32,500 nt of DNA, taken from positions 807,501 to 840,000 of the forward strand of contig JAQGDQ010000015.1 of NCBI GenBank assembly GCA_030141605.1, read 5' to 3'. Position 1 is the first letter of the stretch, and each line of letters starts with the position of its first letter. This document shows positions 23,804 through 32,500 of this stretch, in pieces. The DNA is from Tubiluchus corallicola (Eukaryota > Priapulida > Priapulimorpha > Priapulimorphida > Tubiluchidae). A program made the translations under genes and the position numbers. The notes beneath the pieces were generated by a model that made no database searches, was not told the DNA's origin, and worked only from the letters and a program-made list of their open reading frames with translations.

Positions 23804-25448
23804 ATGATAAACCATTTAAGACGGTGCTAATACTTGATTCGCTTGTCACGTCGGATTAAAATTCGGACTTTTGAGAAACAGATGGTTTAAACGTTTATGT
23901 CCAGCAATTGGAACTGACGAAGGTGAAATCGTCATAACTTAAATGACGTTTGGTACTTGTTAGATAAGCAAACAGTAAGTAATATAGCTGCCTTAAATAC
24001 TACTTCCTAATTACATTGGTGAATAGGGTTTGAGTGCACGCTTAGTTTGATAAAAAAATCCTGTAAACTATAAATAACTTCATTTTTGTTGCCAGCGTAT
24101 CGCATGGAAACTTTATTTTTCTACTGAAAATGCTATTCTGCATCAAAGCTACAAGGTTTAACTTTTATTTAGGTAAATTTGTTTTTACTGCCATCTATCA
24201 ACAAAAAATCCAAATTTACACATGTAAAAGCTGCTTTAACGCAAAAAATTCCACCCATAACTAAAAAATTTTTCATCGCTGCAATTTGCAAATTTCATGA
24301 GCCCCTCCGGGTGAAGATTTTACACAGGTAACAGGACGCACATGCAGGTAAACCAAATTATTGTTCCCCGTACTTGACGACTCAATAGCCCCTATATAGC
24401 TTTCTCTACACAATGTGCAACATTTACAAGCTTCGGTTGTGATTTGCAGAGGGCCAGCTTTGTGTAGAAGAGACTCGTTAAATAAACTGACTTTTACCTT
24501 GCTGTCCAAACAGAAAAACATTCGTTTCCATTAACCCACATACTAACTTTATTATTGGATTAACAGATTATGCGAGATTATCGAATTAAGCATTTTAGCT
24601 TCGTTATACGGTTTTACTTCTCGACCAATCAAAGTTAATTATCTTGTACGTATTACACAAAACGCAGCCATTAAATGCACACGAATATGCGATGCTGTGC
24701 TATGATATTTTTCCTGTGGCGGTTTTATAACAGGAAACTTATAAATGCAATTAAGCTAAATAGATAATATTAGACTTATTGTATAAGAGACTGTGATTGA
24801 TATACAGACGGGCGGTAAACGGCAAGCGGTGGTATCATTTTGTACCAGATTGTGCTTTCCAGTAACTGGTTATTATCAAATAGGTAGTTTTTTATTAGAT
24901 GAGAATAAAACTGAGCAAAAATTTTATTATTTTTATTTCAGCAAATATTATAAACTTAATCATTAATTATAAACAATAAATCAAATAAAGTATACAGTGT
25001 TTTATTTATTATTTATAACAATTGTGTGATTAATAGTTTTATAAGTGAGCTTTACTTGATTAAATTTACCAGATTTTATAATATATAGTACTTTAGATTA
25101 ACTGTCCGTAGATATGTTTCATGTAATTACAAATGTTTGGTTTATGTAAGCCTGTTCAAGATTAGCAGTTGCTTTTCTAATGAAGCCAATAATAAAAAAA
25201 TATGTAAACTATTATTTTAAAAGAATTCCGATTCACCTATACGCTAAAGTGTTCAAAACACAAAAACATTATTAGCTGAAAGCATTTCAATATGCTCTGT
25301 GTCTGAAGTAGAGAGCAGTTATTAGCCTACTTAATTCTTAAGAAGTTCTTTGATCTAACAAGGTGATGGGCTTGCAATGTCATTTTAGAGCTATCAAGTG
25401 TAAATAATTTTATAGCGATAAACATAAGTGATACATGCATAACGCCCA

Positions 25449-25570
25449 CCTTATTAAAATCGCTATAATTTTTACATGATTTTATAATATTGCTGTGTCA
25501 TCCATGTATATTCAATAAACTTTAAGTTTTATCTTGACGCTTATGTACAATAATAGCCATTAAATTAAGC
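25449..25570 (+). repeat. Dispersed repeat, copy A
   Basis: About 122 bp closely similar to 26656-26787. Shared blocks in the same order are CTATAATTTTT.CATGA, TCATCCATGTA.AT, AAACTTTAA.TTTTATCTTGAC and TAATGT/TTATGTA followed by AATAATGG-like sequence. By eye about 75-80% identical, with small gaps. Probably two insertions of one short non-autonomous element or an old duplication; no terminal repeats or target-site duplications are clear. Confidence 0.75.
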
Positions 25571-26655
25571 TAAATTTAGCGCGTTTTTTTACATACCATT
25601 GCATATTGTTTCGATGTTGATTTATTTTGAGTACAATTTGCTGCGATACTTCACATCAAAATTCCGCGCAGGCTAGTAAACAGGATAATCAAAATTCGCG
25701 TGGTATTTTTAAAAATTTTATGTGAGTTTATTGTAGTTTAAAACTTGTTCGACTCGTGTATAATTCATGTTTGCTAGGGTGGCAGATTTAATGACATCTG
25801 TATGTTCTACAGCACATAATGAGTTAGCGCGACAAGCAAAACACGTTTAGAATTACATTCGCAATACTAATCGTCTATAAACGGATCAAGCCGTGCTAGG
25901 TTTACGTGTCAGGGCGGCTCAAGAGAGGAGAGAAGGATTTCGAACCCAAGAATTACCAATATACGATACAAGAAACATCAGTGCGTGCAAGATCAGAAAA
26001 ATGGGATGCAAATAGAAAGTTTGAAACCGGTCCTATTTTTTTAACTACACGGCCTAAAGGCACGGGTAGATAACCATCATTTTTAACGAAGGCAAACTCG
26101 CGTTTTCTATATTAATTCAATCTTTGTTTTTTATTTATTTTGAATCATAAGATGCGAAATAGAAGCAGGATAACCGTAATAACATATTTACATAAACTCA
26201 GCAAACAAAATACACGATAACCCAATATCGCATAGGAATAAACTTAAAAACAGACGTAAAAACAATATTGAAATATATATTTATACTGTATTGTCTTACT
26301 AGCCTACTGAAGCAATTTTCCAATAAGCAAATTTTCAATGTATCTATTACATAAATTATGGAAACCTTAGCTAAATAGACCTATTACCTACAGACTGAGT
26401 CTAAGTGACTTTGTTTAACAGAGATCAGCCAGTTATAAGCTTTTGCAAGTTTATAAAATGCATATAGATGTTTCACATTTTCGTTAAAAATTTTCACGAA
26501 TGTGCACATTTCACGATCGAAGCAGTCTTCCAATATAAAACTAGACTTCAAATATTTAATTCTTTAGTTAATTATTATGCCAGCTATACGTTTATTAACA
26601 GGGTAATTCTGAGTTCAATATGCTTGTTTTTTGCTTGCGGACCTACCCGTTTCCC

Positions 26656-26787
26656 ATCTTATTAAATCACTATAATTTTTGCATGAATCAACAACACTGC
26701 TGGGCTTCATCCATGTACATACGTGTTCATTAAACTTTAAATTTTATCTTGACTCTAATGTAAAATAATGGTCATTATATGCAAAGC
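26656..26787 (+). repeat. Dispersed repeat, copy B
   Basis: Same orientation and same blocks as copy A, 1.2 kb away. It carries a few extra bases between CATGTACAT and TTCATTAAAC (an ACGTG insertion). Similarity fades outside these limits on both sides, which suits separate insertions better than one large tandem duplication. Confidence 0.75.
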
Positions 26788-28092
26788 AAACAATCGTACG
26801 AGTACAAAATTAGTATTACTAAAATTTAATGTTCTTTTAAAATTAAGGAAATGATTAAAACTTTCCATAAAATATTTGGAAGTTAATAGTTACTAAACTC
26901 TGTTTACACAGCTTCCGTTAACAAAGTTTACTGGGGACCGTTGAAATAAGAGAATTACACATCACAATCTAAAATATCAGAATGTGTGGGGAACCTACAT
27001 AAAAAATATATAAAAAAATTTAATGTGCTTCCAGAATAAATTAAAGTAATTCGGAACTTAACGGCTAACAAACTGTACAACCATTATCTCTTTCCGCTTA
27101 AATTAATAAAAAAATTGATTTATTTCCTGTTGTTTTCGAAATAAATTATCATTTCTTATACTATGTGGATTCAACTTGACAACAATTTTGCACGATTTAA
27201 AACGTCTTATTGAAGTTCAGTTATTTTAATTACTTAAACTGTTGTTTCCGTGTTACGGCATCAGTTTTTCTCTATTGTAGAATTTTAAAATTTACTTTGG
27301 CAGCAAAAAACCTAATGTTGTAATATACAAAGCAACAGTTTCATCAAAAAACAAAGAAACTGGGGATGATCAGTAACTGAAGTATTGTAGCTACAGCCAA
27401 TCATCACCGCCACAGCGCCTCGAAATCGCGTGTAAAATAAACTGTTTAAAAAATAACAGAATGATTATATTAAAATTTTAGCTTACCATTGTAATTAAAT
27501 TTTCCAGCACAGCGCACATTTCTGCCACTCTAGTTCATTACTCCATAGTCATTTGAATATATATTTTATCTCATATATGAAGTAGTGAACATACAAATTG
27601 AATTAAATTTACGATTAAAGACATTTCGGCAATAGTAGTTCGGCAATGTTCGGCGCCAACCAAGTTCACGTCTTGGTTAAATCAAAGATTGACAATAATT
27701 TTACGACGTCTTTTATGCCTACTGTAATTAATTGCAAATGAAGAAAACTGACTTGGAAATAATGTCAAAAGCTGAGTTCTTAAATTTCAAAACTATTAAA
27801 CTTTACAAACACACATTCCACGCTCACGCATACACAAGATTCTAACCCTGATTAAAGAGCCAGGAAGAATAGTTTTATGGCTTTAATGATTTAATTTATA
27901 GTTTTGCAAAACCACGGAATACAGTTTATTATAAAAGTGCAGTAAAATCAATAATTTACGAGGAAACTCCAAACTTATTTTGATTGAACTTTTATCATTG
28001 CGTCTGGACACAATTTTTAATCAAACAGTTATTTTAAATGTTATCACCTAAGTAATTTTTTGAATTATATATATGTATATAACTTAATAATG

Positions 28093-28115
28093 ATATATAT
28101 ATATATATATATATA
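28093..28115. repeat. (AT)11 microsatellite
   Basis: Pure AT run in the Zic intron, preceded at about 28068-28080 by a shorter imperfect TATATATGTATAT. Confidence 0.95.
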
Positions 28116-28510
28116 ATTAGTGTTTTGAGATAATTTAAAAAAATGGTAATTAGGAAAAAGAAATTAGTCCAAAGAAGATAGCAGTTAGCCCAATTATAGG
28201 CCTGCTATACTTGTTTAGACATATTTAGGCACATCGCAATCACGTCTAAAATAATTATGTGAGGTGTCCACATAACAAACAACAAGTCAACAAACATTAG
28301 TTACTAAAGTACCACAGACGCTTGGTAAGAGTGACTTCCCAGCAAAAAATACGAGCAGATATTACCGGGGTTTGTTTGGTTATAAATCTGTAATTGGCTC
28401 CTGTAGTATTGCGATTAGGCAGTTGACATCGGATCTTAAATTGTATAATGTTGTTGTCAATTTGTTATAAATTAAAATCTCTTTATTTGTTTTTTTTTGT
28501 TAAATCCTTG

Positions 28511-28548
28511 ATGATGATCAGTTTTTGATCAAACGCGTTTGACAATAA
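28511..28548 (+). repeat. Hairpin plus AAACGCGTTTGACAATAAA, retroelement-tail-like
   Basis: GATCAGTTTTTGATC (28516-28530) is a small hairpin. It is followed at once by AAACGCGTTTGACAATAAA (28531-28549); the join makes the 14-bp perfect palindrome TCAAACGCGTTTGA at 28529-28542. A hairpin followed by AAACG..TT...AATAAA is, from memory, the look of 3' ends of some Penelope-like and related retroelements. No reverse transcriptase relic was seen upstream, so this would be a heavily 5'-truncated copy. Confidence 0.3.
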
Positions 28549-28729
28549 ATTTTGAATATCTTTAACTTTTTATCCGACATTTTAGTTTAGATTAAAGATT
28601 TTAAGAACACCTGGTGTACGGAAACCTGGTTCATGTTTAGTTGTGCAAATGTATTGACGAATGTCTTCACGCTTTATATCAATATCACTGGGTTCCATAT
28701 GCATGGAGCAAATTAACATTAAAAATATC

Positions 28730-28832
28730 TATCTTTCTACTTTTCTTTTCCCTTCTCTATTTCTTAATTCTCTCTTACTCTGTGTTTCCCCTCTCTCTTT
28801 CTCCTTCTCTCACACACTCTCTATTTCTCTCG
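28730..28832. repeat. Pyrimidine-rich, imperfect CT tract in the Zic intron near exon 1
   Basis: About 100 bp almost wholly C/T on the plus strand (CTCTCTTT, CCTTCTCT and CACACACTCTCT blocks), so purine-rich in the Zic transcript. It begins about 180 nt inside the intron from the donor. Looks like a degraded CT microsatellite. Confidence 0.85.
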
Positions 28833-29008
28833 TTGTTCATTCATTCATCTTCAGTCATTTGTCTACTTGTCTGTTTACATGGTTACGAAATGAAATTGTA
28901 TAGTTTCAAATAATAAAAGTTCATGCTTTTGTCACTCTGGTAAAGACGTAAAGTGAATCTATTCGCCTAATGGCGTTAGTGCTACACGAAGCAAAATTTT
29001 CTTCTTAC

Positions 29009-29957
29009 CTGTATGTGTCCTCTTGTGTATCTTCAGATTTTCACTTCGTGCAAACACCTTGCCGCACCCAGGAAACGGACACGGAAACGGTTTTTCTCCT
29101 GTGTGAACACGTATGTGGTTAACGAGTTTATATTTGGCCTTAAATGGCCGTCCATCCCGCGCACAGTTCAACCAGAAGCACGCGTGTGTGGTGCACTCAG
29201 GACCTCCAACATGTTCAACAGTAATATGTGTCACTATTTCATGCATACTTGTAAATGTTTTGTTACATGGTTTTTTGGGACTAGCTTGGTCTGGTTCCAC
29301 CCACAGACAGGATAATTCCTGCTTTATCGGCTGCCGCATGTACCGGAAGAAGGCACCCGGTGCCGGATGGGCCATGTTCATCGGATGGTTCATCATGTTC
29401 ATGTGGTGGTTGGTGAACGGATCGCTCCGTGGGCTGGTCATCTGTCCGAACTGGTCCGGCCTGGAATACATGTCATGATGCCCACCAATGCCCAATTTGT
29501 GTCCCTGAGCCGGGTCAGCCAGACCTGGGAAGAGGACATGACTGGAAGCGTTGTCCTGTGGATGATGGTGAAGACTAGTAGCGGTTGATGGGACGAACAT
29601 TCCATGGTGTCCATTTGACGGTTCATGAGCAGGTAACATGTGATGGTCCCGTCGGAGAAGGAAGTCTCGAGCGGTGTACGTTCCAACATGTCCATGATGT
29701 GAGTAACCGTTCGGCTGCGGCGGAAACTGGTGCGTTGTCGCATCGTGATTCTGAGGACTTAATTTAAACGCTCCCATGTGAGCGTGCGAAGTGTCCATAA
29801 ACGGGTTGATTACATCAGTCGTTTGCTCGCTGCTGTGGTGAAGTCCAAAGCCGTGCATGTTATTGTGGTGCCCGTGGTGGGGATCCATTAGCCGTAATGC
29901 TGGATTCCTTTTTCCCAGCGTATGGTCCATAATCGGCGCAGTGAGAGCCTCTGTCAT
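29009..29957 (-). CDS. Zic: Zic zinc-finger transcription factor, exon 1 (N-terminus to finger 3)
   Basis: Encodes residues 1-316 plus the first base of codon 317 of a Zic family nuclear DNA-binding protein; the family acts in neural, mesodermal and segmental patterning. Conserved N-terminal motifs are visible: INPFMD then GAFKLSP at about 62-68 (the ZOC motif), RDFLLRRD at 97-104, LFPGL near 142, MYSRP and TSPRSDPF near 163-181, and [13 protein letters not shown] at about 203-215. Three C2H2 fingers follow: finger 1 C217/C231/H244/H249 with the long Zic-type gap between cysteines, finger 2 C260/C265/H281/H285, finger 3 C293/C298/H311/H315. W219 and W262 give the tandem CWCH2 signature of Zic/Gli proteins. 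The N-terminus is His- and Met-rich. I chose the ATG at 29957 because it is the first ATG after an in-frame TAA (30012-30014) and has A at -3. The exon ends ACAG|GTAAGA at 29009. Identity is very secure; the exact start is likely. Confidence 0.97.
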
Positions 29958-30089
29958 GTTCGCACTAGTTTCTGACTGAGCCAAATAAACTTGCAAGCCA
30001 CAAGCTGTCTTTTACTATTCGCTGAAAACAGAGGTTTGTTAGCTACCGCAGCATGACTGGCCACGAAAGGGTAATTATCTCGCGAAGCG

Positions 30090-30140
30090 ATTGGCTCCCC
30101 GCAGATGATTGGCAGGCCGAGGTGTTTAGTCGCGCATGCG
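30090..30140 (-). promoter_or_regulatory. Zic: Candidate proximal promoter of Zic: two CCAAT boxes and NRF1-like site
   Basis: Read on the minus strand there are two CCAAT boxes, GCCAATCA (ATTGG on plus at 30108-30112) and GCCAATCG (ATTGG at 30090-30094), starting 18 bp apart, and a palindromic CGCGCATGCG at 30131-30140 resembling the NRF1 core. They lie about 130-185 bp upstream of the ATG, and this strip is visibly more GC-rich than its surroundings. Paired CCAAT boxes are typical of NF-Y promoters. The start site would then be between about 30,060 and 29,960. Function is inferred from motif and position only. Confidence 0.45.
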
Positions 30141-30254
30141 TTGTTGAATACTTGTGAATATGTTAGTAATGTTTCAACTACAACATGTCAAACGCCCGCT
30201 GAGAATGTCTTGTTTTTTGAGGTGAAATACGCGGGTTTCAATACTTTTTGTAAA

Positions 30255-30282
30255 TGAGACGGAAAGGCCTGTTGATTTATAA
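30255..30282 (-). promoter_or_regulatory. Zic: Alternative core promoter: TATA box with Inr-like sequence
   Basis: Minus-strand TTATAAAT at 30282-30275 is followed about 26 nt downstream by TCATTTA, an Inr-like sequence whose A is at 30255. If used, the 5' UTR would be about 300 nt and the CCAAT boxes above would lie inside the transcript, so the two promoter proposals compete. TATA-like strings are common in AT-rich DNA, hence the low confidence. Confidence 0.2.
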
Positions 30283-30299
30283 GCTGGCTGAACAAAAAT

Positions 30300-31428
30300 C
30301 CAGTAAATCTGCACTTTCTAGTACAGTCTACGCTAGCTGAAATGAAGGCGTTTTGCTATTAACTCACTAACATCACTGCTATACTGTTCCAACAATCACA
30401 GTTGAAACACCAACAGGTGCTGTCCGCCTAATTCACTGCTGTCATCTCTGACCATTTCTTCTCTTTTGTGGCTCGGTTAGTGCTCAAGACGTAGAATAAA
30501 CTCACCCAAGCAACCGCACATCAAATTTCGACATTTCTCCAAGTCAAAGAATTCAGATTGGACGTCAGTAATAGATTTTAGCCTCCAGCCACGAAGGCTA
30601 GAATCACATGAAACTGCGCAACTCTTCGAACAGACCACTGAGAGTTTAACAGTTTTTTCACCACATTTGCAGTTTGAAATTTCAGTCACTAACGCAGTAA
30701 ATTAAAACTTTGAGATGCAAAGCTGCGCCAATGTTTCATTCATAAATACATACACATGAGTAACATGAGATATGGGTCTGCCGCAGGCGTCAAGAGGAAA
30801 GCAGAAAATTCAAACCTGCCAATCAATTATAGCTAAACTGGTATAAAACCACAAAAGTAAATTTTTTTAATTATAATTTAGTTTTTCCACTAACAAGGGT
30901 ATGCAAATGATTCGTTAATGCTTTCACGTTTGTTAGTTTCTCTTCTTTCCTCTCTTAGGGTAATTATGCGTTTCTTCTGTCGAAACTAATAATTTAAACG
31001 TTACCCTATGGTTTTAAATATTCCTATATCTAGGCAGTAGTAAAAAAAACTTAACGCAGTTCTACTTTATGTAAAATTAGTGATGTATTATTCATTAAAC
31101 TGGCAAAACATGCGAGTATCCAGCAGTTGAACACAAGCTTACGCACTCACTCAATAAGTTGGTCAAGAAATACAGGGTTGGGTTTTGACCGCCTTTCTTA
31201 ATGCGTCCATTTTGCTGCTTTTTGCTGGAAACAAAAGAACGAGTATATTTATAGGTGCTTACTTTAGCTGAACACAAGGCTATGCTCACAATTAGAAGAT
31301 TGGCCGATGACATAATGGGATAAGAATTAGACAAGGCGAAAACAAAAAGTGCCTAAGTACTTTGCGCGTACCACCCGTGGACCCAGCATGCTCTAACAAA
31401 TGCATACACTGGCCCTAATTACCAGATT
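30300..31428. other. 5' flank of Zic, no gene seen
   Basis: No convincing coding sequence on either strand. Candidate core promoter elements lie just downstream of this block; enhancers may lie here but no dense motif cluster was found. Confidence 0.5.
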
Positions 31429-31431
31429 TGA

Positions 31432-31653
31432 GCTGAAGAATTGGGACCACCATTATGCGCTGGGGAGGAGTTGTCGGGTGCAGATTTATCAACCATCGCC
31501 ATCTCTAAAGTAAACCTGAGAGGGGGAGGTCCCCTCGCAACGGCTCACGATCAATTGTTAGGGTGCCACCCACCTAGCAGAGTTACTCTTACTTTGACAG
31601 CAGATCTTGGCGATAAACTCGCTAGAAAATTGTTGAGCACTTTCGAACATTAA
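31432..31653 (+). other. Unassigned open stretch without ATG, GC-elevated
   Basis: After TGA (31429-31431) there are 73 open codons to TAA (31651-31653), with a varied composition including LSGADLSTIAISKVNLRGGG and ending ARKLLSTFEH. There is no ATG, no recognised domain and no clear splice acceptor at its start. GC is higher than nearby DNA. It is 1.5 kb upstream of the Zic ATG, so it may equally be regulatory DNA or a transposon relic. Confidence 0.15.
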
Positions 31654-32500
31654 GCTGACAAAAGAGTTTTAGAAGCTACAAAAAATCTTGAGCTAGCTCA
31701 AGGGTGAAACTTGGTGTAAATTTTCCTGCCAGGAGAGCATTTTTCTAAAATATAGTGATAAAAGAAAATGAACAACATCATCAAGTTTCCGTTAATGGTT
31801 AATTAAGCAGGCCAATAACATTTTATAAAGTATTTATTTTTAGGCTATTGTTTTTACAAAGAACAAGTTAAAAAATAGAATGGTAGCTTATTTCAGAGAG
31901 AGTCATTGATACATTCAACTTATTTGAGATAAGAGTTTAACGAGAGCCTAACACGCATGTATTTTAAAACTTGTAAATACGGGTTTCAGCTATGTATTAG
32001 ACACATTAATTAGTTTTGAATTTTGAATGCCTTGGGCTTTACTAGTACCAACCATTTTTCGGTTTTTCTGTTAGTTCGGGTGAACGGTACATGCGACAAC
32101 GTACATAATTTTACATGCCATTGGGTTAAACTAGAGATAAAAGACGTGTTTAGATAACCTTGAGGCAGACTTTATGACTAAGTGACACATAAAATTGATT
32201 TATTTTACCGGCTTGATGGAGAGAATTTGAAAGACAAATTCTCGAGTAAAAGACTTTAATGGCGGTTCACAATTCAACAGCTACCGGTTTCATAACTCAA
32301 TTACTATCTTCTAGAACGTCGTCACTGAAAACCAAAAGAGAACTAAAATAATGACTGCTCTTTTTCTGCCAATAAATAGTATTTATTTTGTGCAGGAGAC
32401 CAAAAGTCACTTCTGAGAAATAAAAAATACAAACTTGCACAGTCGCATAATTCAGATTTACACCACTGTATGCAATTATAATAGCTGACAATTATCAGCT
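31654..32500. other. Distal 5' flank, nothing recognised
   Basis: AT-rich sequence with only short chance reading frames. No neighbouring Zic paralogue is visible head to head within the 2.5 kb available, unlike the paired Zic genes of vertebrates. Confidence 0.5.

Larger units (their letters stand above)
15959..29008 (-). other. Zic: Zic intron (13,050 nt, GT-AG)
   Basis: The donor CAG|GTAAGA is at 29008 and the acceptor TTATTTTCCAG ends at 15959. The position, inside the finger 3-4 linker in phase 1, matches the intron I remember as conserved across bilaterian Zic genes (family knowledge, not checked here). I see no convincing exon of another gene inside it. Besides the microsatellites and repeats listed separately, it is AT-rich with a few patches of higher GC (near 18.7, 20.1, 22.1-22.4 and 23.75 kb) that could be cis-regulatory. 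The polypyrimidine tract before the acceptor is short. Confidence 0.93.

Noticed and set aside
24273-24521. Minus-strand 82-codon frame with six or more Cys and a donor-like AAG|GTAAAAG after 8 codons
   Set aside because: No signal peptide, no recognisable Cys spacing and no partner exon. Likely chance.
25935-25947. Minus-strand GGGTTCGAAATCC resembling a tRNA T-arm
   Set aside because: One base too long for the B-box consensus, and no matching acceptor or anticodon stems were seen.
28641-28913. Two overlapping plus-strand frames of 80-90 codons rich in Ser, Leu and Phe
   Set aside because: They translate the CT-rich tract and have no domain.
29438-29743. 101-codon minus-strand frame inside exon 1
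   Set aside because: It overlaps the Zic frame in another phase, has no conserved features and is an artefact.
29013-29767. Several plus-strand open frames of 60-121 codons opposite Zic exon 1
   Set aside because: They are antisense shadows of the biased, His-rich Zic coding sequence, and the minus-strand frame is the one with all conserved motifs.
29958-29996. Upstream in-frame TTG at 29996 as the Zic start
   Set aside because: TTG is not a normal animal start. The first ATG after the in-frame TAA is at 29957 with a good context, so the 13 extra residues were dropped.
1-32500. Bacterial-style systems (operons, CRISPR arrays, phage or defence genes)
   Set aside because: The sequence is clearly metazoan: spliced gene, large intron, dispersed microsatellites. 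No regularly spaced repeats with unique spacers were found.

Overview
Animal (metazoan) genomic DNA, AT-rich (roughly two thirds A+T by eye), with long non-coding stretches, many AT, CT and TTA microsatellites and one large intron. The only gene I can identify with confidence is a Zic (odd-paired family) zinc-finger transcription factor on the minus strand. The fifth zinc finger has a CX4C first pair (vertebrate Zic has CX2C), finger four ends KKHSHVH, and the C-terminal SEWYVCQ motif is followed by a further 37-residue tail. These traits point to a protostome. The overall protein character and low GC suggest a lophotrochozoan, possibly a mollusc; I cannot name the species.

Layout. 1-15,425: gene-poor DNA 3' of Zic, holding microsatellites, a small tandem duplication, a possible TTAA-flanked MITE, a CpG-rich 53-codon open stretch behind a good splice acceptor (1204-1362), a decayed GPCR-like TM7 fragment (about 13.67-13.82 kb) and a diverged direct repeat near 14.3 kb. 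Part of 13.0-15.4 kb is probably the Zic 3' UTR. 15,426-15,958: Zic exon 2 (fingers 4-5 and C-terminus). 15,959-29,008: one 13,050-nt intron with GT-AG ends. It contains a (CT)40 microsatellite 102 nt from exon 2, a TTA microsatellite, a diverged pair of about 125-bp repeats, and several short motif clusters that could be enhancers. 29,009-29,957: Zic exon 1 (start codon, N-terminal conserved motifs, fingers 1-3). 29,958-32,500: 5' flank with two CCAAT boxes, an NRF1-like site and an alternative TATA/Inr; further upstream nothing is clear except one unassigned open stretch at 31.43-31.65 kb.

The two exons join in frame (949 + 533 nt = 494 codons including stop) into a 493-residue protein. The intron lies just after the TG of the linker between fingers 3 and 4, the place I recall for the conserved bilaterian Zic intron. 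I see no prokaryotic-style operon, CRISPR array, defence system or toxin gene. The parts most worth checking are non-coding: a five-unit heat-shock-element-like array, a ZIC/CTCF-like site and a POU/FOX/SOX-like cluster, all inside the Zic intron.
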